From the NCBI GenBank assembly GCA_937139335.1, contig CAKZPN010000006.1, forward strand, positions 123,959 through 158,344: a DNA stretch of 34,386 bases, given 5' to 3'. The notes under the pieces were generated by a model, which worked only from the letters and a program-made list of their open reading frames with translations, was not told the origin of the DNA and did not search any database. Source of the stretch: an uncultured Roseicyclus sp. GTDB taxonomy: Bacteria; Pseudomonadota; Alphaproteobacteria; Rhodobacterales; Rhodobacteraceae. Positions 8,106 through 17,032 of the stretch are shown one piece after another (position 1 is the first letter of the stretch; every line of letters begins with the position of its first letter). The translations under genes were made by a program, and so were the position numbers.

Positions 8106-8109
<4 letters not shown>
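6841..8109 (-). CDS. NAD(P)-binding SDR/epimerase fused to a DoxX-like membrane domain; apparent CTG start
   Basis: Residues 1-290 form an atypical extended SDR. The Rossmann motif GADGFIG (Gly9, Gly12, Gly15) is at the N-terminus, followed by VVNAAGLL, an LISAVGIEAD strand and FNPIHAEDLA. Residues about 300-422 hold four hydrophobic helices of the DoxX type. The Rossmann motif lies upstream of the first conventional start (GTG at 8025). Between the in-frame stop in the mtnP region and 8025 there is no ATG, GTG or TTG. The best start is therefore CTG at 8109-8107, which forms a CTGA overlap with the mtnP stop and gives 422 residues. Starting at 8025 would delete the cofactor-binding loop. The 3' end overlaps DUF2269 by ATGA. 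Confidence 0.85.
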
Positions 8110-8975
<866 letters not shown>

Positions 8976-9053
8976 GGGCCTGCCCCTCGCTGCTGCTGTC
9001 GCGGGAAACCAAGCACTGCCCGCGCCCCGGCGCAAGGGGCGCCTCGGCCGCGG

Positions 9054-9659
9054 CTACTCGCCGGGGCGCTTCAGGCTGAACTTTTCGCGGATCACCGAAT
9101 AGTCGCGGTAGCCCATCCGGGTCAGCGGATTGAAGGAGAGCACGTCGAACTCTCCGTCCTTCAGGCAATCGTCGCGCAGGTGGACGCCCACGACCTCGCC
9201 GAAAACGGCGAAATTCGCGAGCCCCTCAAGCTGCACGATCTGCGTCACCCGGCATTCGAGGTTCGCGGGCGCGCCCGCCACCCGCGAACAGGCGATCACC
9301 GCGCAATCGGCGCGCGCGATGCCCGCCAGTTCGAACTCGTCGACCTCCTTGGGCCACGGTCCCGAGGTCTGGTTCATCACGTCGCGCATCGCGTATTCGA
9401 CGACGTTCACGCAGAACACGCCGGTCTCGCGGATGTTGGCGACACTGTCCTTGGTGTCGCCGCGATCCTCCTTGGCGGAGGTCGAGGCGAACATCACCTG
9501 CGGCGGCACGTAGGCGACTGCGTTGAAGAAGGAATAGGGCGCGAGGTTTTCCGACCCGTCCGCGCCGCGGGTCGAGATCCAGCCGATGGGGCGCGGTGTG
9601 ACGATGGCGTTGAACGGGTTGTGCGGCAGGCCGTGGCCATCCTCGGGGCGGTAGAACAT
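9054..9659 (-). CDS. Flavin reductase family protein (FMN-binding split barrel)
   Basis: The 201-residue protein matches the flavin-reductase-like FMN-binding family. An early ITPRPIGW-type motif (VTPRPIGWISTRG) is followed by NLAPYSFFNAVAY, PPQVMFAS, KDSVANIRETGVFCVNVV and a C-terminal NPLTRMGYRDYS segment. Such proteins bind FMN and reduce flavin for a partner oxygenase or act in other redox steps. No oxygenase partner is nearby. A 78-base gap separates it from mtnP downstream on the same strand, so it may have its own transcript or lead the operon. Confidence 0.92.
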   Translation of the reverse strand: MFYRPEDGHGLPHNPFNAIVTPRPIGWISTRGADGSENLAPYSFFNAVAYVPPQVMFASTSAKEDRGDTKDSVANIRETGVFCVNVVEYAMRDVMNQTSGPWPKEVDEFELAGIARADCAVIACSRVAGAPANLECRVTQIVQLEGLANFAVFGEVVGVHLRDDCLKDGEFDVLSFNPLTRMGYRDYSVIREKFSLKRPGE

Positions 9660-9742
9660 GGGCGCGCATCCTTCCTCGGGTTTGTGCCAGACCTAGCGGC
9701 GTGCTAGGGGCGAGGCCAGAGGCAACGCGCAGAAATCACGGC

Positions 9743-10219
9743 ATGTACCAGCTGACCCAGGAGACGGCCGAGGACCGCTGGGAGGTCGAGGCGCTCTACG
9801 ACACCTGCTTCGCGCCGGGGCGCGAGGCGCTGTCGTCCTACCGCCTGCGCGAGGGCGTTCCGCCGGTGGCCCGGCTCTGCCTCGTGGCGCGCGACCGCGA
9901 CGGCATCCTCGCCGGTGCGATCCGCTATTGGCCGGTGCGCGTGGGTCGGTCCGAGGCGCTGCTGCTCGGCCCCGTCGCCGTCCACCCGACGCGGCAGGGC
10001 GAGGGGCTGGGCGGATTCCTGATGCGCGAAAGCATGGCGCGCGCGACCGAGGATCGCTGGCCGCGCGTGATGCTGGTGGGCGATGAACCCTATTACCGAC
10101 GCTTCGGGTTTTCGAAACTCGAAGGCGTGGAGATGCCGCCGCCGACCAACCCGGCGCGGGTGTTGGGGATCGGCGACTGGGCGGGCGTCTCGGGCCGGGT
10201 GCGGCCCTGGGCGCATTAG
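9743..10219 (+). CDS. GNAT family N-acetyltransferase (YhbS-like)
   Basis: The 158-residue protein has a complete GNAT core: strand LLLGPVAVHP followed by the acetyl-CoA loop RQGEGLGGFLM at about residues 88-98, then VMLVGDEPYYRRFGF, the closing motif typical of YhbS-like acetyltransferases. The acceptor is unknown. I chose ATG 9743, where the family-like MYQLTQETAEDR begins. A GTG at 9701 would add 14 poorly conserved residues. The stop overlaps the stop of the convergent epimerase gene by four bases. The short spacer upstream is shared with the divergent flavin reductase gene. Confidence 0.9.
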   Translation: MYQLTQETAEDRWEVEALYDTCFAPGREALSSYRLREGVPPVARLCLVARDRDGILAGAIRYWPVRVGRSEALLLGPVAVHPTRQGEGLGGFLMRESMARATEDRWPRVMLVGDEPYYRRFGFSKLEGVEMPPPTNPARVLGIGDWAGVSGRVRPWAH

Positions 10220-11208
10220 CGGCGCATTTCTGACAGCACGCGATCCTCGGCGGCGTAGTCGAAATGGTCGCGCGGGTAGGCGGCAAGGATCGGGATGTGT
10301 CGCTGCCAGTCCTCGGGCGGGACAGCCTGCGCAAGCCAGCGGATCGCGGCAGGCGCGGTCTCCGCATAGCGCGGCATCGGCGGCAGGGTCGAGGCATAGA
10401 CCAGCGGGCGCTCGCCAGACCATGGGGTCTTGCCGACGGTGCCCACCGGTGGTCCGGGCAAGGGCAGGATCTCGGCTGACAGTCCCAAGACCTGCATCGC
10501 AATGCGCCCGATCTCCGCGACCTCGGGCGCGTCGCCGTCGACCACGTTGACGACCGCCGCCGTGGCAGGGGCCGCGGCAAGCACCACGGCCCGCGCAATC
10601 GCCTCGGTCGAGGTGGTGTGAAACCGGCTTGCGCCGCCATGGCAAAGCGGGATGACCGCCCGCCCGTCGAGAAGCCGCTTCACGAACCACCATTCCCGCG
10701 CGTGGCGGCTGAACGGCCCGTGGATCGCGGCGGGGCGCAGGATCGTGACCGGACACCGTGCGGCTTCTCGCAGGCGGGTCTCCATGGCCATCTTGCGGGT
10801 GGAATAGGTCTCAGGCCCAGGGGAGATCGTGGCGGTATCCTCACCCACCGGCCCGTCGAAGCGGGGAAAGCCCTTGAGATGCGCCTCGTCCAGCGTCCGT
10901 CCCGCCACGTCGCAATAGACGCTCACGCTCGAGATCGCGACGATGCGCCCGACATCGGCGCTGACGGGCAGCAGTCGGTCGGCATCCCCCGCGTCGAAAC
11001 AGGCGCAATCGAGCAGAAGGTCGACGCCACGGGCGGCGCATGACAGCGCGGGGGGATCATCCGTCGGGATGCGGGTGTGCGCCGCCGCAAGGTCCGGCGG
11101 CGGAGCGGAGCGCGAGGCGAGGCGCACACGCCATCCCAGCGGCGTCAGCCAATCGGCCACCGCGCGGCCGATCTGGCCGGTTCCGCCGAGGATCAGCGCC
11201 TCAGGCAT
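10216..11208 (-). CDS. NAD(P)-dependent epimerase/dehydratase (extended SDR)
   Basis: The 330-residue protein has the extended-SDR N-terminus LILGGTGQIGRAVADWL with the GxxGxxG cofactor loop. Strand IVAISSVSVYCD precedes the catalytic-type YSTRK, a YxxxK with the Ser of SSVSVY upstream, and ILRPAAIHGP follows in the substrate half. Nucleotide-sugar epimerases, dehydratases and some reductases share this pattern, so the substrate cannot be told. It starts 12 bases after the GMC oxidoreductase gene, so the two are probably co-transcribed. Its stop overlaps that of the convergent GNAT gene. Confidence 0.9.
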   Translation of the reverse strand: MPEALILGGTGQIGRAVADWLTPLGWRVRLASRSAPPPDLAAAHTRIPTDDPPALSCAARGVDLLLDCACFDAGDADRLLPVSADVGRIVAISSVSVYCDVAGRTLDEAHLKGFPRFDGPVGEDTATISPGPETYSTRKMAMETRLREAARCPVTILRPAAIHGPFSRHAREWWFVKRLLDGRAVIPLCHGGASRFHTTSTEAIARAVVLAAAPATAAVVNVVDGDAPEVAEIGRIAMQVLGLSAEILPLPGPPVGTVGKTPWSGERPLVYASTLPPMPRYAETAPAAIRWLAQAVPPEDWQRHIPILAAYPRDHFDYAAEDRVLSEMRR

Positions 11209-11220
11209 CGGCCCGGGCCC

Positions 11221-12834
11221 TCACGCCCGCAACCGTGCGCGGATCATCTCCGACGCCTTCTCGGCGATCATCGTGACCGGCGCGTGGGTGTTGCCCGACG
11301 GGATCGTGGGCATCACCGAGGCATCCGCGATGGAGAGCCCGCCGATGCCATTTACCGTGAGTTCAGGGCTGACCACCGCGCCCGCGTCCGGCCCCATCCG
11401 CGCGGTGGAGACCGGGTGGAAGATCGTGGTGGCGATGTCGCCTGCCGCCTGCAGGAGCGCCGCGTCGCCCTCCACCTCCGGCCCCGGCTTGATCTCCACC
11501 GGCTGGAAGCCTGCCATCCGCCGCGTCGCCATCAGGGCGCGTGCGTGCCGGATCGAGGCGACCGCGACGCGCTGGTCGGCGGCGGCAGAGAGGTAGTTGG
11601 GCCGGATCGCGGGCGGCGTCGCGGGGTCGGGAGCGGTGACATGGACCGAGCCACGGCTTTCGGGGCGCAGGTTGCAGACCGAGACGGTAAGCGCGGGGTC
11701 ACGGTGCAGCGGCTGGCCGAAGGCGTCGAGAGACAGCGGCTGGACGTGGTATTCGATATTGGGCGTGTCGTGCTCGGGGCCGGACCGCGTGAAGATGCCG
11801 AACTGCGACGGCGCCATGGAAAGCGGGCCAGAGCGCCGGAGCGCGTAGTCGAGCCCGATCCTGAGCTTGCCCAGCGGGCTCGCGTACCAGTCGTTCAGGG
11901 TGCGCGCGCCGGTGATGCGGAAGATCGTGCGGATCTGCAGATGGTCGGACAGGTTCTCGCCCACGCCGGGGCTGTCCTGCACCACGTCGATGCCGAGCGG
12001 CTGCAGCAGGTCCGCGCGCCCGATACCCGACAGCTCGAGGATCTTCGGCGTGCCGATGGCGCCCGCCGCCAGCACGACCTCGCCACCCGCGCTTGCATGG
12101 CAGGGAGAGCCGTTCTGCAGGAAGTCCACGCCCTTCACCCGCCGCCCTTGAAGCGTCAGCCGCTGCACCTCGGCGCCCGTCACCACGCGCAGGTTCGGGC
12201 GCTTGCGGGCGGGGTCGAGGAACGCCCTGCGCGCGTTCCAGCGCAGCCCGCGTTTTTGCGTCACCTCGAAATAGCCCGAACCCTCGTTGTCGCCGCGGTT
12301 GAAATCCTGCGTGCGCGGTATGCCCATCTCCTCCGCCGCCTCGGCCACGGCATCGAGGATCGGCCATCCGAGGCGCTGTTTTTCCACGCGCAGCTCGCCC
12401 TCGCCGCCGTGGGCCTCGTCACCGCCGCCGTGATGGGCCTCGGATCGTTTGAAATAGGGCAGCACGTCGTCCCAGCCCCAGCCGGTGTTGCCCATCTGGC
12501 GCCACAGGTCGTAGTCGCGCGCCTGACCGCGCATGTAGATCATGCCGTTGATCGAGGAGCAGCCGCCCAGCACCTTGCCGCGTGGGTAGTTCAGCGCGCG
12601 GCCGTTCAGGCCCGGCTCCGCCTCGGTCCTCAGGCACCAGTCAAGCGTGGGGTCGCCCATCGCGTAGAGATAGCCGACGGGGACATGGACCCAGAGCCGG
12701 TTGTCGCTGCCGCCGGCCTCCAGCAGCAGCACGCGGCAGGCGGGGTCGGCCGAGAGCCGGTTGGCCAGCACGCAGCCGGCCGAGCCCGCGCCGACCACGA
12801 TCACGTCCCACTCACCGAAATCACGTGCCTTCAT
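11221..12834 (-). CDS. GMC family FAD-dependent oxidoreductase (choline/alcohol dehydrogenase type)
   Basis: The 537-residue flavoprotein begins with the FAD-binding loop VIVVGAGSAGCVLANRL (Gly15-Gly20) and Glu39. It has the GMC signature KVLGGCSSINGMIYMRG and the second signature around GAIGTPKILELSGIG. The C-terminal catalytic segments are FHPVSTARMG and GNTHAPVTMIAEKAS, giving the His/His pair. Length and motifs fit choline dehydrogenase-like alcohol dehydrogenases. No betaine aldehyde dehydrogenase, choline transporter or BetI regulator is nearby, so a role in choline oxidation is unsupported. The gene lies 55 bases after the SulP transporter gene and just before the epimerase gene on the same strand. 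Confidence 0.94.
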   Translation of the reverse strand: MKARDFGEWDVIVVGAGSAGCVLANRLSADPACRVLLLEAGGSDNRLWVHVPVGYLYAMGDPTLDWCLRTEAEPGLNGRALNYPRGKVLGGCSSINGMIYMRGQARDYDLWRQMGNTGWGWDDVLPYFKRSEAHHGGGDEAHGGEGELRVEKQRLGWPILDAVAEAAEEMGIPRTQDFNRGDNEGSGYFEVTQKRGLRWNARRAFLDPARKRPNLRVVTGAEVQRLTLQGRRVKGVDFLQNGSPCHASAGGEVVLAAGAIGTPKILELSGIGRADLLQPLGIDVVQDSPGVGENLSDHLQIRTIFRITGARTLNDWYASPLGKLRIGLDYALRRSGPLSMAPSQFGIFTRSGPEHDTPNIEYHVQPLSLDAFGQPLHRDPALTVSVCNLRPESRGSVHVTAPDPATPPAIRPNYLSAAADQRVAVASIRHARALMATRRMAGFQPVEIKPGPEVEGDAALLQAAGDIATTIFHPVSTARMGPDAGAVVSPELTVNGIGGLSIADASVMPTIPSGNTHAPVTMIAEKASEMIRARLRA

Positions 12835-12889
12835 CTGCCCCTCCGCTCCCCCTCACCGGAGTAGGCGAAGGCCGTGGCCCGGTCCAGCC

Positions 12890-14161
12890 TCAGTGCCGGG
12901 GCGGGCGCATGTCGGTGGGCGGCACCTCGCGGCGCACCAGCCTCAGGATCAGCCCCAGCGCCACGCCGACCCCGATGGCGATCGTCAGGTCGGTCAGCAC
13001 GGTCAGCAGGAAGGTCAGCACCAGAAGCCCCCGGTCCGCCATCCGCCCCCGCATCAGGTAGACCCGCCAGTGTTGCGGCTCGCTCATGTTCCAGGCGGTG
13101 ACCAGCAACAGCCCCGCCATCGCGGGCATCGCGAGATAGCCGGCGAGCGGCGCCGCCAGCATCATCACCGCCAGGATCACCAGCGCGTGGAAGATGCCGG
13201 CGAGCGGCGTGCGACCGCCCGCCTTCACGTTGGTCGCCGTGCGGGCGATGGCGCCGGTCGCGGGCAGCCCGCCCATGAGCGCCGAGCCGATGTTGGCCAC
13301 GCCCTGCGCCAGGACCTCGGCATTGGGGCGGTGGCGGCCCGCCACCATCCGGTCGGCGACCATGGCCGAGAGAAGCGACTCGATCCCCGCGAGGAAGGCG
13401 ATGATGAGCGCGGAGGGCAGCAGCTCGATCAGCCGCGCGGCGGTGATCTCGGGGATCCGCGGCATCGGCAGGCGGTTCGGCAGCGCCCCGAAGCGCCCTC
13501 CCAGCGTGTCCACCGGCAGGGTGAACAGCGCCACCGCCGCCGACACGACACCCACCGCCACGATCAGGCCGGGAAAGCGCGGGAAGAGGCGGCGGAGCGT
13601 GACGATCAACACGATGGCGCCCGCGCCGATGGCGACGCTGGAGGGGTTGATGGTGCCGCGCGCCTCCCAGATCGCGGGGATGCGTTCCAGCGTTTCGGCG
13701 GGCGTGCCGACGGGCAGCACGATGCCCATCGCGTCGGGGATCTGGCTCAGCGCAATGATCGCGGCGATGCCGATGGTGAAACCGTTGATGACTGGCTCGG
13801 GCACCAGCGCGATCAGGTTGCCGGCCTTCAGAAACCCGCCGATGACGAGGATGACCCCTGCCATCAGCGTCGCCAGCACCAGCCCGTCGAAACCATGCGC
13901 CGTGATCACGCCGTGGACCACGACGATGAAGGCACCTGTCGGCCCGCCGATCTGCACCCGGCTGCCGCCAAGGAGCGAGATCAGGAAACCGCCCACGATG
14001 GCCGTCACCAGCCCGGTCTCGGGCGGTGCGCCAGAGGCGATGGCGATGGCGAGGCTGAGGGGCAGGGCGACCATGGCGACGGTCACACCGGCGAGCAGGT
14101 CGGCCAGCACGCCTTCGGGTGTGCTCTGTGGCAGGGTCGTCAGGACTTTGGGTGTCAGCAT
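12890..14161 (-). CDS. SulP family anion transporter lacking a STAS domain
   Basis: This 423-residue protein has about ten or more membrane helices. SulP features include an N-terminal PEGVLADLLAGVTVAMVALPLSLA, IVGGFLISLLGGSRVQIGGPTGAF, and FLAGIESLLSAMVAD with the following NAEVLAQGVANIGSALMGG. It should carry an inorganic anion such as sulfate or bicarbonate across the inner membrane. Most SulP proteins end in a cytoplasmic STAS domain of about 100 residues. Here the protein stops about 15 residues after the last helix. I chose ATG 14161 because the family-like sequence starts there; ATG 14224 would add 21 residues. Neither has a strong ribosome binding site. The neighbours do not reveal the substrate. 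Confidence 0.9.
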   Translation of the reverse strand: MLTPKVLTTLPQSTPEGVLADLLAGVTVAMVALPLSLAIAIASGAPPETGLVTAIVGGFLISLLGGSRVQIGGPTGAFIVVVHGVITAHGFDGLVLATLMAGVILVIGGFLKAGNLIALVPEPVINGFTIGIAAIIALSQIPDAMGIVLPVGTPAETLERIPAIWEARGTINPSSVAIGAGAIVLIVTLRRLFPRFPGLIVAVGVVSAAVALFTLPVDTLGGRFGALPNRLPMPRIPEITAARLIELLPSALIIAFLAGIESLLSAMVADRMVAGRHRPNAEVLAQGVANIGSALMGGLPATGAIARTATNVKAGGRTPLAGIFHALVILAVMMLAAPLAGYLAMPAMAGLLLVTAWNMSEPQHWRVYLMRGRMADRGLLVLTFLLTVLTDLTIAIGVGVALGLILRLVRREVPPTDMRPPRH

Positions 14162-14262
14162 CGGGCCAGGGGTCGCGCGGCGTGCTGCATGGACCAATTT
14201 CCGGCATCTGTCCGCTCCGCGCATTCTTGCGCCGGCGCCTCACGCAAGGCAAGGGGCGGCGG

Positions 14263-16506
14263 TCAGGCCTGTCGTCGCAGCCAGTCCAGGATCGCCGGGC
14301 GCACCGATTGCGCGCCGCTGGACCGCGCCTCGTTGATCACCGCGCGCGCCTCGCGCAGGTCGACCCGGCGCAAGAGCGATTTCACCGGCCCGATGGAGGC
14401 CGGGCGCATCGACAGCGACCGCAGCCCCATGGCGGCAAAGCAAAGCGCCTCGACCGGGCGGCCGGCATCCTCGCCGCAGAAGCTGAGCGGCGTGTCGGTG
14501 TCGCCGCAGCGGTGCACGATCTGCTCGAGGAAGGTCAGGTAGCTCACGTTCAGCGTGTCGTAGCGGCGGCGCACCAGCTCGTTCTCGCGGTCGGCGGCAA
14601 AGAAGAACTGCTTCAGGTCGTTGCCGCCGATCGAGATGAAATCGCAGGCCTCGAAGAACTGCCGCGGCGCGAAGGCGAGGGACGGGGTTTCCAGCATCGC
14701 GCCGATCTCGATCGTCTCGGGCAGGGTGTGGCCGAGCGCCGCCTCGCGGTCGAGCTGCCGCATCAGGTGGTCGCGCGCGGCGGTGAATTCCTCGAACTGC
14801 GCGACGAAGGGGAACATGACGGTGAGCGGCCGGCCCGCCGCGGCACGGATCAGCGCCTGCAACTGCATCCGCATCACACCCGGCTTGTCGAGCCCGACCC
14901 GGATCGCCCGCCACCCAAGCGCCGGGTTCGGCTCCTCGGTTTTCTTCATGTAGGGCAGCACCTTGTCCGACCCGATATCGAGCGTGCGGAACACCACCCG
15001 CTTGCCGCCGGCGGCATCCATGACGCGCGCGTAGAGCGCCGCCAACTCGCCCCGTTGCGGCACCTTGTTGCGGGTCAGGAATTGCAGCTCGGTGCGGAAC
15101 AACCCGACGCTTTCGGCGCCCGAGGTGGGCAGCGACGGCAGGTCCGCCATCAGCCCCGCGTTCATCTGTAACGCGACGACCGTCCCGCAGAGCGATTCCG
15201 CCGGCTTGTCGCGGATCGAGGCGTAGCGCTCCTGCGCCTCGGCCTGCATAGCGAGCTTGTCGCGGAACGCGGCCGAAACCGCCTCCTCGGGCCGCAGATG
15301 CACGATGCCCTGGTCGCCGTCGAGCAGGATCGCGTCGCCGTTCAGCGCCTCGGTGGTGATCTGGCGGGCGTGGATGACCAGCGGGATCGCCAGCGCGCGC
15401 GCCACGATCGCGGCGTGGCTGCCGACGGATCCTTCCTCCAGCACCACGCCGCGGAGCCTGCGGCCATAGTCCAGCAGCTCGGCCGGGCCGATGTTGCGCG
15501 CGACCAGCACCGGGTCGGCGGGCAAATCGGCGCCGGTGTCGCGGCCCTGGCCGGTCAGGCGCCGCAAGAGGCGGTTCGACAGGTCGTCAAGGTCGTGCAG
15601 GCGTTCGCGCAGGTAGGCGTCGGGCACCGTCTGCATCCGGGCGCGGGCGGTGGATTGTTCCTTTTCCACGGCCGCCTCGGCGGACAGGCCGCGCGCGATG
15701 TCCTCCTCCATCCGGCGCATCCAGCCGCGCGAATGGGCGAACATGCGATAGGCTTCCAGCACCTCGCGCTGCTCGCCGTCGCCGATGGGCGCGCGCGTCA
15801 GCATGTTGTCGATGTCGAGCCGCAGCCGGTCGACCGCCGCGGTCAGGCGCTCCAGCTCCGCCTCGGGGTCTTCGGAAACGAGGTTGGTGACGACCACGCG
15901 CGGCTCGTGCAGCCAGACATGGCCCATCGCCGTGCCCTCCTGCACGCAGGTGCCACGGATCATCACCTGTTGCTTGTGCCGTTCCGCCAGCGCCGCGCCT
16001 TCGCCGATGAAGGCGCCAAGCTCGGTCATCTCGGCCAGCACCATGGCCACGACTTCCAGCGCGTAGATCTCGTCGTCCGAGAACTCGCGCGGGTCCTTCG
16101 ACTGCACGACCAGCACGCCCAGACGTTCGCCAAGGCGCTGGATCGGGACGCCGAGAAACGACGTATACCGTTCCTCGCCTGTCTCGGGCATGTAGCGAAA
16201 CCCGCGTTCGGCGGGGGCGTTGGCGGTGTTGATCGGGCGGGCGGAGCGGGCGACACGGCCGACGAGACCCTCGCCGATGCGCATGCGCGTGACATGCACG
16301 GCCTCGGGCGCGAGGCCCTCGGTCGCGCAGAGTTCCAGGGTGTCGGCGTCGCGCAGCAGGTAGATCGAGCAGACCTCGCTGCCCATCGAATCCGCGATCA
16401 GATGCGTGATCCGGTCCAGCCGCTCCTGCCCGGCGGAGGCGTCGGCCATCACCGCCTGCAAGCGACTGAGCAGCTTGCGGCTTTCTGTTTCGGTGCCCTG
16501 TGCCAT
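14263..16506 (-). CDS. ptsP: Phosphoenolpyruvate-protein phosphotransferase PtsP (EI-Ntr)
   Basis: The 747-residue protein is the first enzyme of the nitrogen phosphotransferase system and passes phosphate from PEP to NPr. An N-terminal GAF domain (about residues 15-165) includes VCSIYLLRD and FLGVPIQRLGERLGVLVVQ. The enzyme I part has the phospho-acceptor His364 in SVGSHAAIVARAL. The PEP-binding barrel includes GLFRTELQFL, TLDIGSDK and the C-terminal SFCGEDAGRP. The length matches PtsP of other Proteobacteria. I chose the Met of MAQGTETES because upstream residues are not family-like. The gene follows lysC and DUF1127 on the same strand, the lysC-ptsP order common in Rhodobacteraceae. No sugar permease genes are nearby, consistent with a regulatory role. 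Confidence 0.96.
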   Translation of the reverse strand: MAQGTETESRKLLSRLQAVMADASAGQERLDRITHLIADSMGSEVCSIYLLRDADTLELCATEGLAPEAVHVTRMRIGEGLVGRVARSARPINTANAPAERGFRYMPETGEERYTSFLGVPIQRLGERLGVLVVQSKDPREFSDDEIYALEVVAMVLAEMTELGAFIGEGAALAERHKQQVMIRGTCVQEGTAMGHVWLHEPRVVVTNLVSEDPEAELERLTAAVDRLRLDIDNMLTRAPIGDGEQREVLEAYRMFAHSRGWMRRMEEDIARGLSAEAAVEKEQSTARARMQTVPDAYLRERLHDLDDLSNRLLRRLTGQGRDTGADLPADPVLVARNIGPAELLDYGRRLRGVVLEEGSVGSHAAIVARALAIPLVIHARQITTEALNGDAILLDGDQGIVHLRPEEAVSAAFRDKLAMQAEAQERYASIRDKPAESLCGTVVALQMNAGLMADLPSLPTSGAESVGLFRTELQFLTRNKVPQRGELAALYARVMDAAGGKRVVFRTLDIGSDKVLPYMKKTEEPNPALGWRAIRVGLDKPGVMRMQLQALIRAAAGRPLTVMFPFVAQFEEFTAARDHLMRQLDREAALGHTLPETIEIGAMLETPSLAFAPRQFFEACDFISIGGNDLKQFFFAADRENELVRRRYDTLNVSYLTFLEQIVHRCGDTDTPLSFCGEDAGRPVEALCFAAMGLRSLSMRPASIGPVKSLLRRVDLREARAVINEARSSGAQSVRPAILDWLRRQA

Positions 16507-16627
16507 CACCCTCGCCCCACGGTGGCGCGTCTCGAGCCGGCGCCCATTGTTCCGGGGATCAGGGATAGCCCGGCACGGGGCCGCCGCGCAACGGGATTGG
16601 CGCAGGGGCGGCAATTCGGCCGAAGAC

Positions 16628-16649
16628 CTCCCGCCGCGCTTGGCGGGAG
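16628..16649 (-). terminator. Hairpin between DUF1127 and ptsP (possible attenuator/terminator)
   Basis: CTCCCGCC (16628-16635) and GGCGGGAG (16642-16649) form a perfect eight-pair stem with a six-base loop, 11 bases after the DUF1127 stop on the minus strand. No T tract follows, so it may only stabilise the short upstream mRNA or terminate inefficiently before ptsP. Confidence 0.5.
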
Positions 16650-16660
16650 ATCAGTCTGGT

Positions 16661-16894
16661 TCAGTCGTGGAACAGGTCTTTGTAGACGTGATGCACGATC
16701 TGGTCGCGATCGAGGCCCCGCTCGGCCAGCTGTTCGTCGCTCAGCGCCTGCAGACGGCGGATCTGGTCGACGCGCGACTGGGCGGTCACGGCGAAGGCAA
16801 AGGTGCGGCTGACGAAGGTGGCGGCATTCGCGATACGCGCGAACAGGCCGGCACCGACGGGGGCAGCGGGTGTGTTGAAGATATGAGTGGCCAT
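16661..16894 (-). CDS. DUF1127 domain small protein
   Basis: The 77-residue protein ends in a typical DUF1127 segment (RVDQIRRLQALSDEQLAERGLDRDQI), an Arg-rich amphipathic helix pair. Larger alphaproteobacterial relatives (YjiS-like proteins) have been linked to phosphate and carbon metabolism, RNA turnover and stress adaptation. The start ATG at 16894 is preceded by CAGGAGGTCCAG, a near-perfect ribosome binding site, so high expression is likely. It is inserted between lysC and ptsP, 138 bases after lysC, with an inverted repeat in the gap, and is probably transcribed on its own. Its partner is unknown. Confidence 0.88.
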   Translation of the reverse strand: MATHIFNTPAAPVGAGLFARIANAATFVSRTFAFAVTAQSRVDQIRRLQALSDEQLAERGLDRDQIVHHVYKDLFHD

Positions 16895-16924
16895 CTGGAC
16901 CTCCTGCGTGTCGATGGATCGGCG

Positions 16925-16998
16925 TTGACAGGAGAATAGGAACTGCAAGGCCCATGCAGTAGCCACAATGCTGCAACGCGGCATTGCGCTCCTGTCAA
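16925..16998. promoter_or_regulatory. 10-bp perfect inverted repeat with TTGACA on both strands, upstream of DUF1127
   Basis: TTGACAGGAG (16925-16934) is mirrored by CTCCTGTCAA (16989-16998), 54 bases apart. The right arm puts a consensus -35 TTGACA on the minus strand, pointing to DUF1127 with its start about 100 bases away. No good -10 box is seen at 16-18 bases, so it could equally be a paired regulator site or a large leader hairpin. Confidence 0.45.
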
Positions 16999-17032
16999 TG
17001 GTAGCGCCGGACAATGCCCAACGGCGTGGACG

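Noticed and set aside
11221..12834. betA choline dehydrogenase
   Set aside because: GMC motifs are shared by many alcohol dehydrogenases, and no betB, betI or choline transporter is nearby.
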